Source: JAQVEM01 sp964595565 (GTDB lineage: Bacteria; Actinomycetota; Humimicrobiia; Humimicrobiales; Humimicrobiaceae). Taken from it: 64,000 bases of DNA. Shown in pieces: positions 34,783-44,237 of this stretch. The notes under the pieces were generated by a model that searched no databases, was not told where the DNA came from, and was given only the letters and a program-made list of their open reading frames with translations. A program made the translations under genes and the position numbers. Numbering within the stretch: position 1 is the stretch's first letter; each line of letters begins with the position of its first letter. The stretch is taken from the NCBI GenBank assembly GCA_964595565.1, contig CAZQQX010000003.1, forward strand, positions 1 through 64,000, read 5' to 3'.

Positions 34783-36264
34783 ATGACAAAAAAAAGTAAG
34801 ACAGGCGAGTCCGGAACAGTTGAACCGGATATAGTCAGGGACCTGATACTGGAATCTCTTATGGAACATATTCCGGACAGTATATATTTTAAGGACCTTA
34901 AAAGCAGGATTATAAGAGTGAATAAAGCCTGTGCGGTTGAAGCTTATAAATTAAAAGGTCCGGAAGAAGCTGTTGGCAAGACAGATTTTGACTTCTTTTC
35001 TAAAGAGCATGCCAGCCAGGCATATGCAGATGAGCAGAGAATAATAAAAACCGGAAAACCCATGGTAAACATTGAGGAAAAAGAGACATGGCCGCGTGAG
35101 AAAGAGCCCCGGTGGATATCAACAACAAAGATGCCATTTTATGAAAGAAAGGGCAGTATAATAGGGACATTTGGAATTTCACGGGACATTTCAGACAGGA
35201 AAAAGGCCGAGGAGAAAGTGGAATACCTGTCCTTTCACGACACACTTACCGGGCTGTATAACAGGGCATACTTTGAAGAAGAGATAAAAAGGCTGGATAC
35301 CTCCAGGCAGCTCCCGCTGACCGTAGTAATGGGAGATACAAATGGCCTGAAGTTGATAAATGATGCGTTTGGGCACGAAAAGGGAGACCTGTTCCTGAAA
35401 AAGATAGCAGATATACTCAGGGAAGCCTTTAGGAAGGAAGATATAATATCACGCTGGGGCGGGGATGAGTTTATAATAATACTTCCCAGAACAAACACCG
35501 GAGATGCAAAGAGTATAATAAAAAGAATAAGTAAAATGTGTAAGGAAAAAAGCACCCCGGACATGCCCTTAAGTGTTTCGCTCGGGGTCTCAACCAAGAG
35601 GAAGCCGGGAGAGAGCATAGCTGATATATTAAAGGAAGCAGAAGATAAAATGTACAGAAAAAAAATATCGGATAGCAAGCCAATTCATGATAGTCTGGTA
35701 GAATCACTTAGGGTAAACTTAAAAAAAGATAGTCATGAAACCGTAAATGCCCAGAAGAAGGAACGGTATGCGCTCCTTCTTGCCGAAAGGCTGAACCTTT
35801 CATCTTTAAAACTTGAAGAGCTAAAACTTCTGCTAAATCTCCATAACATAGGGAAGCTTGCTCTGGTAGATGAGATAATGTCCAAAAAGGGGAGGCTTAC
35901 CAGGGAAGAATGGAAGATAATAAAAGAGGTTCCTCTTATAGGGTACCGTATTGCAGAAGCATCCTCCCAGCTAAGGCCCATAGCAGAAGCGATACTTTCC
36001 CACCATGAGTGGTATGACGGGAGCGGGTATCCGAGGGGCATAAAGGGAGACGAAATCCCGGTGCTATCAAGGATATCTTTTCTTATTAATTCATATGAAG
36101 CCATGACCAGCAAGAGGCCATACCGGAGGAAAATGACCAGAAAGCAGGCCATAGAGGAGATTAAGAGGTACAGTGGAAAACAATTTGACCCCAAGATAGC
36201 GAAACTTTTTATAGAGATACTGGAGGAAGAAGCAAAAAAGAAGGAGAAAGCACAGAAATCATAG
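34783..36264 (+). CDS. PAS-GGDEF-HD signalling protein (diguanylate cyclase with altered HD domain)
   Basis: 493 residues. A PAS sensor (about 28-140: HIPDSIYFKDLKSRIIRVN, TFGISRDISDRK) leads to a GGDEF domain with intact SRWGGDEFIIILPR, so cyclic-di-GMP synthesis is likely. The C-terminal HD-GYP-like domain keeps HHEWYDGSGYPRG but the metal-binding HD pair reads HN (LNLHNIGKLALVD). That change should weaken phosphodiesterase activity. No transmembrane helix is seen, so it is cytoplasmic. It overlaps convergent nadE by 6 bases. Confidence 0.85.
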   Translation: MTKKSKTGESGTVEPDIVRDLILESLMEHIPDSIYFKDLKSRIIRVNKACAVEAYKLKGPEEAVGKTDFDFFSKEHASQAYADEQRIIKTGKPMVNIEEKETWPREKEPRWISTTKMPFYERKGSIIGTFGISRDISDRKKAEEKVEYLSFHDTLTGLYNRAYFEEEIKRLDTSRQLPLTVVMGDTNGLKLINDAFGHEKGDLFLKKIADILREAFRKEDIISRWGGDEFIIILPRTNTGDAKSIIKRISKMCKEKSTPDMPLSVSLGVSTKRKPGESIADILKEAEDKMYRKKISDSKPIHDSLVESLRVNLKKDSHETVNAQKKERYALLLAERLNLSSLKLEELKLLLNLHNIGKLALVDEIMSKKGRLTREEWKIIKEVPLIGYRIAEASSQLRPIAEAILSHHEWYDGSGYPRGIKGDEIPVLSRISFLINSYEAMTSKRPYRRKMTRKQAIEEIKRYSGKQFDPKIAKLFIEILEEEAKKKEKAQKS

Positions 36265-38013
36265 TTTAAATTTACTGGTTATAGGATATCTTCTATCCTT
36301 ACCAAAAGCTCTTGGAGTTATTTTAATGCCCGGAGAGCCCTGTCTCCTTTTATATTCGCTGGAATCTACCATATTAATCACTTTTCTAACTGTTTTTTTA
36401 TCAAATCCCTTTTTTACAATTGAATGGTAACCCAGATCTTCTTCTATGTATGCTCTAAGCATGGTGTCAAGTACTCTGTAAGGGGGCAATTTATCCTCAT
36501 CTTTCTGGTCCGGTTTAAGTTCGGCAGAGGGAACTTTGGTAATAATATTTTCCGGGATTATGTTTGAATATTTTTTATTTATGAATTTACAGATGCGGTA
36601 AACCATTGTTTTGTATACATCCTTAATAGGTGAAAAACCGCCTGCCATATCTCCGTAAAGGGTACAGTAGCCAACACTTATTTCGCTCTTGTTACCGGTT
36701 GACAGGACCATCCAGTTATTTTCATTTGCAAGAGCCATAATAATATTGCCTCTTATGCGCGCCTGCAGATTTTCTCTGGTGATATTTATTTCTTTGTGAC
36801 TGAATATGTGATTTAAATTTTTAAGATAAGACATATATATTTCTGTAATGGGAATAGTAATATACGAAATTGCAAGGTTTTTGCATAATGTTACCGAATC
36901 ATCTATACTCCCGCTGGAAGAGTAGGGCGAGGGCATTAGTACGCCATAAACATTATCTTTTCCAAGAGCAAGAGCGGCTGTTACTGCGGTAAGGGCGGAG
37001 TCTATCCCGCCACTCAGGGCAATTACAACTTTTCTAAATCCGTTCTTTCTTACATAATCTTTTGTACCGAGAATAAGCGCCTTCAGTATAAGTTCTTCTA
37101 AAATAGAGGTATCGGGGGAGTGCTTACCGGGTTTTTTGTGTTTCAGAACTGTCTTATTTTTATTACCGGGATTATATTTTAAGTCAATTATACATGGTTT
37201 TTTATATTTTTTTAGAAGTTTTGCTTTCTCATCTTTAATTTGTTTTTCATTTTTATTTTTTAAAGATTTTATTTTTTCAATATCAAAGTCGTATATTAAA
37301 ACATCTTCTGTAAAAGATTTTGCCCATACCAGAACTTCCCCCTTTTCGCTCATTATTAAGCTGTTTCCATCAAACACAAGCTCATCCTGGCCGCCGACCA
37401 TGTTTAGATAAGCAATACTTGCCAGATTGCGCTTTGCTGTGCCGGACAGGACTTTTAATCTTTCCTTAATTTTTTCGGCATGGTAAGGAGACGCGGATAT
37501 ATTTATTATGAGTTCAGCTCCCCCGAGGACAGATTGAATTCTTGCCGGCCCGTCAGGATTAAATATATCCTCACATATGTTAATTCCGATAATAGTACCG
37601 GCGACGTTAAAAATATAATTTTTACCGCCTTTGCTAAAGTATCTCTCCTCATCAAAAACAGAATAATTGGGAAGGAATTGTTTATTATATATGGATTTAA
37701 TCTTACCGTTATAAATTACTGCAGCAGAATTGTATATTTCCTTTTTCATTTTATTAACGAAACCAACAACCGCGATGATATCCGGGGCAATGTTCTTAAT
37801 CTTATCCAGGTATTCAGTATTTTCATCAATAAAAGTTGTTTTTAGCAGCAGGTCTTCCGGCGGGTACCCCGTGAGGGACAGTTCCGGGAAAACCACTATA
37901 TCGGTGTCGTTGTTCTTTGCCTCCTGGATATGGGAGGCAATAATATTATAATTTCCTTTAATATCTCCCACAGTTGGATTAATCTGTGCAAGATATACTC
38001 TTAAAACAGATAT
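36259..38013 (-). CDS. nadE: Glutamine-dependent NAD synthetase, apparent ATA start
   Basis: 584 residues: an N-terminal nitrilase-type glutaminase (VFPELSLTGYPPEDLL, INICEDIF with the catalytic Cys) and a C-terminal synthetase (ALSGGIDSALT P-loop). It amidates deamido-NAD+. The usual N-terminus (VYLAQINPTVGD) is encoded upstream of the first conventional start (GTG at 37971). After the in-frame TAG at 38031-38029 there is no ATG, GTG or TTG before that GTG. AAAAGGAG followed by 7 bases and an ATA at 38013 looks like the real start. Confidence 0.92.
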   Translation of the reverse strand: MSVLRVYLAQINPTVGDIKGNYNIIASHIQEAKNNDTDIVVFPELSLTGYPPEDLLLKTTFIDENTEYLDKIKNIAPDIIAVVGFVNKMKKEIYNSAAVIYNGKIKSIYNKQFLPNYSVFDEERYFSKGGKNYIFNVAGTIIGINICEDIFNPDGPARIQSVLGGAELIINISASPYHAEKIKERLKVLSGTAKRNLASIAYLNMVGGQDELVFDGNSLIMSEKGEVLVWAKSFTEDVLIYDFDIEKIKSLKNKNEKQIKDEKAKLLKKYKKPCIIDLKYNPGNKNKTVLKHKKPGKHSPDTSILEELILKALILGTKDYVRKNGFRKVVIALSGGIDSALTAVTAALALGKDNVYGVLMPSPYSSSGSIDDSVTLCKNLAISYITIPITEIYMSYLKNLNHIFSHKEINITRENLQARIRGNIIMALANENNWMVLSTGNKSEISVGYCTLYGDMAGGFSPIKDVYKTMVYRICKFINKKYSNIIPENIITKVPSAELKPDQKDEDKLPPYRVLDTMLRAYIEEDLGYHSIVKKGFDKKTVRKVINMVDSSEYKRRQGSPGIKITPRAFGKDRRYPITSKFKL

Positions 38014-38190
38014 TTTCTTGCTCCTTTTCTAAAAGGTTTACCGGCTGATTTAGTAAGCTTATCACTTACAGACTTAAATTTCATTTAGTTTAATTATAAA
38101 CGATTTTTTTTATTTTTTAATGTTGCGAAAAAACTTTCATTGTTTACCGGGGCTGTCACTGGTCCGGGGGGAAAACGGGCAAAACGGGTC

Positions 38191-38302
38191 TTGATAAATA
38201 TGGTAGCATTTTTACTATAGAAAAGACTATCCCTGGTATGAAAATCTGTAATCGGGATATACTGAACAGAACTCAGGGACCGCGGGATGCGGTGAGGATA
38301 GT
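38191..38302 (+). ncRNA. Candidate structured RNA of unknown class with its own promoter
   Basis: A GC-rich island in an AT-rich 426-base gap (38014-38439). TTGATA (38191-38196), 16 bases, TACTAT (38213-38218) could be a promoter. Transcription would then run into ACTATC (38226-38231), which pairs with GATAGT (38297-38302). Inside are CCTG/CAGG, GTAT/ATAC and the hairpin CCGC-GGGAT-GCGG (38280-38292). It matches no tRNA or riboswitch that I recognise. It could also act on the minus strand as the nadE leader. No T-run terminator follows. Confidence 0.35.
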
Positions 38303-38439
38303 AAAATAAAGCCGGGATATAATGTTTTATTAAATATGTTAAAATTTGTTTCGTTTTATTATAATAAAGATAAAGTAAAAAAATTTATCAATTAAATTAT
38401 TAATTTGTAATTGCAGGAATTAAGAAGTGGAAGGTCTCT

Positions 38440-39030
38440 GTGAATAAAACAGCAAAAATAATATCATATATTTTTGATGGCTCTGTTATATCAATACCTA
38501 TTTTTCTTACCATTTGTTTAATAGTTGTGGATAATAAGATAGAGGCAGTTAGCTGGGCTTTTATATGTCTGCTGTTTGGAACAATAATCCCCTATCTTTA
38601 TATAGTTCTAATGTATAAAAGAAGAGAGATAGATGACATGCATATACCCAGAAAGGAAGACAGGATTAAACCTATGATTGTTTCGAGTGTTAGCTACGTG
38701 GCGTGTCTTTTTGTACTGTATATTCTGGATGGTCCGCTATTCTTAAAATCAATATTCGCAGTCAGTGCTGTTTCCGCTGTTATCTTTACTGTAATAACTT
38801 ATTTCTGGAAGATAAGCCTGCACACCAGCTGGATAACATTTGTGGTTATTACATTTAATGTCCTGTTCGGCAGGTGGATGTTACTCATGATTCCACTGAT
38901 TCCCGTGATAGGGTGGGCAAGGGTCAGGATAAAGAAACATACGGTGAACCAGGTAGTTTTTGGAGTTGGAGTTACTACCCTGACAAGCTTCTTAATTTAT
39001 TACAATTACGGTTTTATTAGTATTTTTTGA
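38440..39030 (+). CDS. PAP2-like membrane protein
   Basis: 196 residues with five to six membrane helices. PRKEDRIKP, KISLHTSWITF and RVRIKKHTVNQVVFG resemble, in order, the three motifs of membrane PAP2 phosphatases, but each is degenerate (SLHTS in place of PSGHT). A lipid-phosphate phosphatase relative is likely; activity is uncertain. The start is GTG. Confidence 0.6.
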   Translation: MNKTAKIISYIFDGSVISIPIFLTICLIVVDNKIEAVSWAFICLLFGTIIPYLYIVLMYKRREIDDMHIPRKEDRIKPMIVSSVSYVACLFVLYILDGPLFLKSIFAVSAVSAVIFTVITYFWKISLHTSWITFVVITFNVLFGRWMLLMIPLIPVIGWARVRIKKHTVNQVVFGVGVTTLTSFLIYYNYGFISIF

Positions 39031-39089
39031 GAGCTACAGCAGACGAGTTATTTTTAATCCCGGTTTAATCCCCGCAGGACTTTTCAAAT

Positions 39090-39785
39090 TTAGATAATTG
39101 CCTGTAAATTAGAAATAATTTTATGGAAGTGGTAAAAGGCAAGTAATTCTAAAAATACGAAAAAAATAGAAATTATAGAGGGAAGAACCAGGTATTTGCT
39201 CGGGAGCCTCCGGGCTTTTTGTGAAAACGGGGGAATTAAAAATATCATTACCAGATTAATAAAGTAGAAGGTAAATATAATTGAGAAACCTGTCAGGTAG
39301 TAATAAAAATGGCAGAGGAAACTGAAACGCAGCAGTGTTATGGTAATGAAAGCAAAGATTGCCAGGAGGTATATTACAAAACTGCGGGGGTTGCTGAATA
39401 ACTTTTCTGCTTTTGTATTTTTATAGTACTGAAATATAAAGACAGGATAAAGTATAATTGCGATTGAAGAGCCAAAAAGGGTCCCGCTAACGAACCTGAG
39501 ATTATTATTTGTGTTGTAAAGGCCAAAATTTGATGCGAACCCATCAATAAGAAAGAACAGGAAGAAAAAAGAAAGTATTATTAGAATATATCCGGGCGGA
39601 AGGTCGCTTTCTTTTCTTCTAAACATTAAGAATAAAATGATTGTTGTTATTAAAAATCCGGTATAAAACCCGCTGCACCTGGAGCAAACCGGCATGATGA
39701 TATTGCCAAATTCAATGCTTCTCAGGGGTAACTGGTGGCATACAGAGAAACCTATTATTTCTATAAGGGAATTAACGATTGATAT
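39090..39785 (-). CDS. DUF2085 family membrane protein, apparent ATA start
   Basis: About 231 residues with about six hydrophobic helices. The family signature is CHQLPLRSIEF followed by PVCSRCSGFYTGF, giving the conserved Cys-His and Cys-x2-Cys pattern. The first half lies upstream of the first ATG (39695). After the in-frame TAG, no ATG, GTG, TTG or CTG precedes it. The ATA at 39785 lies 7 bases after AAAGGA and gives a full-length protein. The function of DUF2085 is unknown; the cysteines suggest metal or redox chemistry in the membrane. Confidence 0.75.
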   Translation of the reverse strand: MSIVNSLIEIIGFSVCHQLPLRSIEFGNIIMPVCSRCSGFYTGFLITTIILFLMFRRKESDLPPGYILIILSFFFLFFLIDGFASNFGLYNTNNNLRFVSGTLFGSSIAIILYPVFIFQYYKNTKAEKLFSNPRSFVIYLLAIFAFITITLLRFSFLCHFYYYLTGFSIIFTFYFINLVMIFLIPPFSQKARRLPSKYLVLPSIISIFFVFLELLAFYHFHKIISNLQAII

Positions 39786-40033
39786 TTTTTTGTCCTTTCT
39801 CTATCTGTGTGCGTATCTTAACTAAAATGTCTTTTAAGGTCACCGGTTAATGATATTTTTAAGTACAGAAATTAAGATTATTTCATTTTAAATAATAATT
39901 CAAATAAAATTAGAATTGTTAATAAAATTATAGTTTTATAGTGATATTACTGGTAGAATTTTAATAAATCTTGAAAAAATTTTTGGCCGGCAGTTGATTT
40001 TTGAAAAATATTTAATTTAGGAAAGGTTCTTTT

Positions 40034-40693
40034 ATGATTTGTGATTTTCATACTCATACGTTTTTATCTGACGGAGAAAATAGCCCTATAGAGCTTATAA
40101 GGTTTGCTGTTACCAGAGGGTACCGGTGTATAGCAATTACTGACCATGCGAGCTACTCTAACCTTGATTTTATAATATCGGCAGTAAAGAAAGACTGTGA
40201 GCTTGCGGAAAAGTACTGGGATATAAAGGCAATACCGGGGGTAGAATTAACCAATGTTCCAGCCGGGAGTATAAATGATATGGCTGAAGAGTCACGGAGG
40301 CTGGGTGCCAGGATAGTGGTAGTTCATGGGGAGACTATAGCTGAAAGTGTGGAACCGGGGACAAATCTGGAAGCTGCTAAATCAGAATTTGTAGATATTC
40401 TGGGCCATCCCGGGTTTTTGAAATTAGAAGAGGCGAAACTTGCCGTTAAAAATAATATTTTTATAGAAATATCATCAAGAGCGGGCCACAGCCTTACAAA
40501 CGGAGTTGTTGCAAGCGTGGGCAGAGAAGCGGGCGTAAAATTCCTGATAAACAGTGATGCTCACAGCCACGAGGATTTATTTAGTCTGGATAAGCAAAAA
40601 AAAATCGGTATGGGCTCAGGTCTTACGGAAAATGAAGTTGTCAGGATTTTTGATGAGAATACCCGGGAAATTATGAGAAAAATTGGCTCTTAA
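40034..40693 (+). CDS. PHP-domain metal-dependent phosphoesterase
   Basis: 219 residues of the PHP family. The metal-binding set is complete: DFHTHTFLSDG, ITDHA, PGVELTN, VVHGE, LGHPG and INSDAHSH. Relatives include histidinol phosphatase and polymerase-associated phosphoesterases. No histidine or polymerase gene is adjacent, so the substrate is open. It converges on larE with 13 bases between stops. Confidence 0.85.
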   Translation: MICDFHTHTFLSDGENSPIELIRFAVTRGYRCIAITDHASYSNLDFIISAVKKDCELAEKYWDIKAIPGVELTNVPAGSINDMAEESRRLGARIVVVHGETIAESVEPGTNLEAAKSEFVDILGHPGFLKLEEAKLAVKNNIFIEISSRAGHSLTNGVVASVGREAGVKFLINSDAHSHEDLFSLDKQKKIGMGSGLTENEVVRIFDENTREIMRKIGS

Positions 40694-40706
40694 AAGTTAT
40701 TTACGG

Positions 40707-41516
40707 CTATTGCTCAAATTCTGATTCATCCATGCTCCCGGAGCGGTAACCCTCAAGGTCCAGGCATATATATTTAAAACCAATTCTTTTTAGCGTGCCT
40801 ATTATTTTTTTTCGTATTTTGCTGTCAAGCATCAGGTGGGTTTCTTCTTTCCCTGTTTCTATCCTTGCAACAGGATAATGACAGTTTACTTTAGTTTGTT
40901 TAAAGCCGAGAGAGTGGATATAACTTTCAGCCTTTTTAATTTTTATTAGCTTTGATTCTGAGATGGTTTCACCATAGGGTAACCTTGTTAAAAGACATGA
41001 AAACGGGGGTTTATCCCAGATGGGGAGTTTTAATTGCCTGGAATATTTTTTAATTTCTTTTTTAGTTAACCCTGCATCTGAAAGGGGACTTTTTATCCCG
41101 AGTTCTTTCAGGGCTTTAATTCCCGGGCGGTAGGAGCCCGGATCGTCGTGGTTTGTTCCATCAATGACAAAATTATATTTATATCTGTCTTTTACGGAAA
41201 GCAATTCTGTAAAAAGCTTCTTCTTGCAGTAGTAGCACCTCTCTTTCGGGTTGTTTTTTAGTTCCTCTATACCGAGCTGATTGAAATTAATCAGTATATG
41301 CCGGCAGCCCGTACCCCGTGCAATTCTTTTTGCATCCCTGATTTCATTTTCAGGAATAGAAACGGATACGGCTGTTACAGCGATTACTTTTTCTTTCAAT
41401 TCTTTTACAGCCATATTTAAAAGATAACTGCTGTCCACCCCGCCGGAAAAAGCAACTATTACGGAACCCATCTCTTTTAAGAGTGCTCTTAATTTATTAA
41501 CTTTATTATAAAACAT
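40707..41516 (-). CDS. larE: ATP-dependent sulfur transferase LarE
   Basis: A 269-residue PP-loop enzyme (FSGGVDSSYLLN) that supplies sulfur in making the nickel-pincer nucleotide cofactor of lactate racemase. It has CYYC plus a third Cys in FSCLLTRLPYG. Three such cysteines fit the LarE type that carries a [4Fe-4S] cluster and does not sacrifice its own cysteine; this is inference. larC lies 228 bases away, divergent. No larA or larB is in the window. Confidence 0.88.
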   Translation of the reverse strand: MFYNKVNKLRALLKEMGSVIVAFSGGVDSSYLLNMAVKELKEKVIAVTAVSVSIPENEIRDAKRIARGTGCRHILINFNQLGIEELKNNPKERCYYCKKKLFTELLSVKDRYKYNFVIDGTNHDDPGSYRPGIKALKELGIKSPLSDAGLTKKEIKKYSRQLKLPIWDKPPFSCLLTRLPYGETISESKLIKIKKAESYIHSLGFKQTKVNCHYPVARIETGKEETHLMLDSKIRKKIIGTLKRIGFKYICLDLEGYRSGSMDESEFEQ

Positions 41517-41744
41517 TGGTTATTTCCTTTTTTAATATAAAATTATTCTCTAAAATATATAAAATACTATCTTTTTGCAACAGGGTTAGTAAAATGGTAT
41601 TCACCGGACTGCATCAGTCCGATAATAAAAGCCGGACATGTGGCAAGTCAGGACTTTATTTTTATATGGTCTACTTTTATAAAGTGAAATTAAGCCCGGT
41701 TTATATATCTTTAAATTTACACCGGGGAATTAGAGGAGCTTAAA

Positions 41745-42926
41745 ATGAAAGAAATTATTTACATTGATTGTTTTTCGGGAATAAGTGGCGACATGATGGT
41801 TGGTGCGTTACTTGACCTGGGAGTAGATATTGATTTTTTGAGAAATGAGTTAAGAAAACTTGATATTGGTGGATATGGATATAATTTAACATTTAGTGAG
41901 GTAAAGAGAGGTTCATTCAGAGCAAAAAAACTTAATGTAGAGGTTACCGAGCCCCAGTCTGCGAGGAACTACAGGGATATCAAGAAAATGATTGGTAAAA
42001 GCAGGCTGGATAAAGAAGTCAAAGAAATATCCGGGAATATTTTTCAGAAAGTGGCGGAAGCAGAAGCTGTGGTTCATGGTTATGAAGTGGATAAAGTGCA
42101 TTTTCACGAAGTCGGTGCTGTGGATTCTATTATTGACATCACCGGTACTGCGGTATGTTTGAATGAATTAAAAATTGATTTATTTTATAGTAACCGGGTC
42201 CCGACAGGAAAGGGTTTTGTAAATTGTGCCCACGGTAAGCTGCCGGTCCCGGCGCCTGCAACCCTGGAGATATTAAAGGGGATACCGGCCTATGGAGGAG
42301 ATTTTGATTTTGAGGTTACAACTCCTACCGGTGCAGCGATAATAAAGGCTCTGGTGGCTGGATCTGGGGATATTCCATTTATGAAAATAAAGAAGATTGG
42401 ATATGGCGCGGGGAGCAATGAAAATAAGAAAGTCCCGAATGTTTTAAGGCTCTTAAAGGGAACTATGGAAGAAGAACATTATTTAAACGAAGAGAGCCTG
42501 ATTTTACTTTCATCAAATATTGATGACAGTTCTCCCGAAATTATGGGTTACCTGATGGGAAAACTATTTAAGAATGAAGCGCTTGATGCATGGATAGAAC
42601 CTATTTATATGAAAAAAACAAGACCTGCATTTAAAATAAATGTACTCTGTGAACGGAAAAAAGAGCAGGAAATGATTGAAATAATATTGATGGAATCAAC
42701 AACGCTGGGGGTAAGAAGCGAGCACATAAAAAGATTCTCAATTATCAGAAAAGTAAAGACTGCGCGGTTATCTTATGGTGAAGTTAAGGTGAAAGTAGGT
42801 ATTTTAGGGGACAGGGAAATAAATATTTCACCTGAATTTGAGTCCTGTAAAAAATTAGCGCAAAAAACAGGCAGGCCCTTAAAAGAAATATATCATGACG
42901 CTGTCGTGTTTTTCTCCAGAAGATAA
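41745..42926 (+). CDS. larC: Nickel-pincer cofactor metallochelatase LarC
   Basis: A 393-residue protein that inserts nickel into the pincer nucleotide. FSGISGDMMVGALLDLGVD, HFHEVGAVDSIIDI, PTGKGFVNCAHGKLPVPAPA and TTPTGAAII are the family markers. The full-length frame is intact with no LarC1/LarC2 frameshift split. Its partner larE is divergent next door. Its last 34 bases overlap the convergent AI-2E transporter gene. Confidence 0.93.
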   Translation: MKEIIYIDCFSGISGDMMVGALLDLGVDIDFLRNELRKLDIGGYGYNLTFSEVKRGSFRAKKLNVEVTEPQSARNYRDIKKMIGKSRLDKEVKEISGNIFQKVAEAEAVVHGYEVDKVHFHEVGAVDSIIDITGTAVCLNELKIDLFYSNRVPTGKGFVNCAHGKLPVPAPATLEILKGIPAYGGDFDFEVTTPTGAAIIKALVAGSGDIPFMKIKKIGYGAGSNENKKVPNVLRLLKGTMEEEHYLNEESLILLSSNIDDSSPEIMGYLMGKLFKNEALDAWIEPIYMKKTRPAFKINVLCERKKEQEMIEIILMESTTLGVRSEHIKRFSIIRKVKTARLSYGEVKVKVGILGDREINISPEFESCKKLAQKTGRPLKEIYHDAVVFFSRR

Positions 42927-43996
42927 TATTTTAATATTTCCTGCAGTACTGCAACAGTGGGAACGGCAATTACAAGACCCCATATGCCAAACAGACCGCC
43001 ACCTACCATGAGGGAGAGTATTATAATTCCGGGGTGAACCCCAACCTGATATTTCATAACGTTTGGAGAAATAACATAATTATCTATCTGCTGTATGGCT
43101 ATAAAAAGGAGTATTACAAGAAGGGCTTTTAGCGGAGAAATAAAAAGCGCTGCCAGAGCAGCAGGTATAGCACCAATAATTGGGCCCAAGAGAGGTATGA
43201 TATTTAATATGCCTGCTATAAAACCAAGAAGAATTGCAAAATCTACTTTTAGCACAAGAAGCACTACGGTGCACAGAATGCCAATAATAATAGATATAAA
43301 TATCTGGCCTCTGACGTATTTTCCTGCAACTTTATTAATCCTATCAAGTACAACCGCGGTGTTATTTTTAAATTTTTTTGGAATCATCCTCATAAAAGTA
43401 GTTTTTATTTTTTCTGCATAGATAAGTAAATATACTCCCAGAAGGGGTCCTACTATAAAATAAAGAACTATATTGAGCACAGACTTTCCGAGTGTGGTGG
43501 CCCTCTGGAAAATATTAATTTCCTCTAAATTCATTCTGTTTATAAAATACTGGGTAACACTGCTGGCGTCTTCCGGTATTATTTCTTTACCTATAAGGTT
43601 TTCAACATTCTTGATTAGAACGTTATTTTTCAGGAAGTCATTAATAAAGTAGGTTAAGTTTTGTAAATATGAAGGGAATTTATTTATAAAAGTCTTAAAC
43701 TGGTCAATTATTACCGGTATTATAAAGAAAAAGACAGTAAAAATGATTCCCAGGAAGACAATATAGGTTATTGCCACTGCAAAGATTTTCCTCATTTTTT
43801 TCTGGAGAAGTTCAACCACCGGGGTTAAAAGATAGGCGATAGCTACTGCTATAATTAAGGGAATGATTGCGATTCTTATCTGGTAAATTATATAAAAGAA
43901 AAGCGCGGCAATTAAAAGAAAACCAATTATTGACCATGAAAAAATTCCAAGGTTCTTTAAGTTTTTATTGTCGCCTGATAATTTTTTTAATCTCAT
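42893..43996 (-). CDS. AI-2E family transporter (PerM-like)
   Basis: 367 residues with about eight membrane helices and a central soluble part. Signature stretches are IAVAIAYLLTPVVELLQKK, GFIAGILNIIPLLGPIIGAI, IQQIDNYVISPNVM and GIWGLVIAVPTVAVL. Family members export diverse solutes or exchange ions; autoinducer transport should not be assumed. The long overlap with larC (34 bases) means its stop lies inside larC. Confidence 0.9.
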   Translation of the reverse strand: MRLKKLSGDNKNLKNLGIFSWSIIGFLLIAALFFYIIYQIRIAIIPLIIAVAIAYLLTPVVELLQKKMRKIFAVAITYIVFLGIIFTVFFFIIPVIIDQFKTFINKFPSYLQNLTYFINDFLKNNVLIKNVENLIGKEIIPEDASSVTQYFINRMNLEEINIFQRATTLGKSVLNIVLYFIVGPLLGVYLLIYAEKIKTTFMRMIPKKFKNNTAVVLDRINKVAGKYVRGQIFISIIIGILCTVVLLVLKVDFAILLGFIAGILNIIPLLGPIIGAIPAALAALFISPLKALLVILLFIAIQQIDNYVISPNVMKYQVGVHPGIIILSLMVGGGLFGIWGLVIAVPTVAVLQEILKYYLLEKNTTAS

Positions 43997-44237
43997 ATTA
44001 CTTCATTATATTATATTTTCTAAAAAAAAATAAACTATTAAGATAGGACTGAATTTTTAATATGGAAAAATAAGTTAAATATATTTTAAATTCAGTCCCG
44101 CTGCTGCTTTTAAGCAAATAAAGTTGAGGCTATCACAATGGCGATATATTATGGATGAAACCTGTCGTTTTGACTTATTAATATATTTTAAATACAATAT
44201 TTATTCTTTTAAAGAATGAATATCAGAGGGAAAACGC

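Noticed and set aside
38225..38302. tRNA or known riboswitch
   Set aside because: No T-loop, anticodon geometry or recognisable aptamer core; left as an unclassified candidate.
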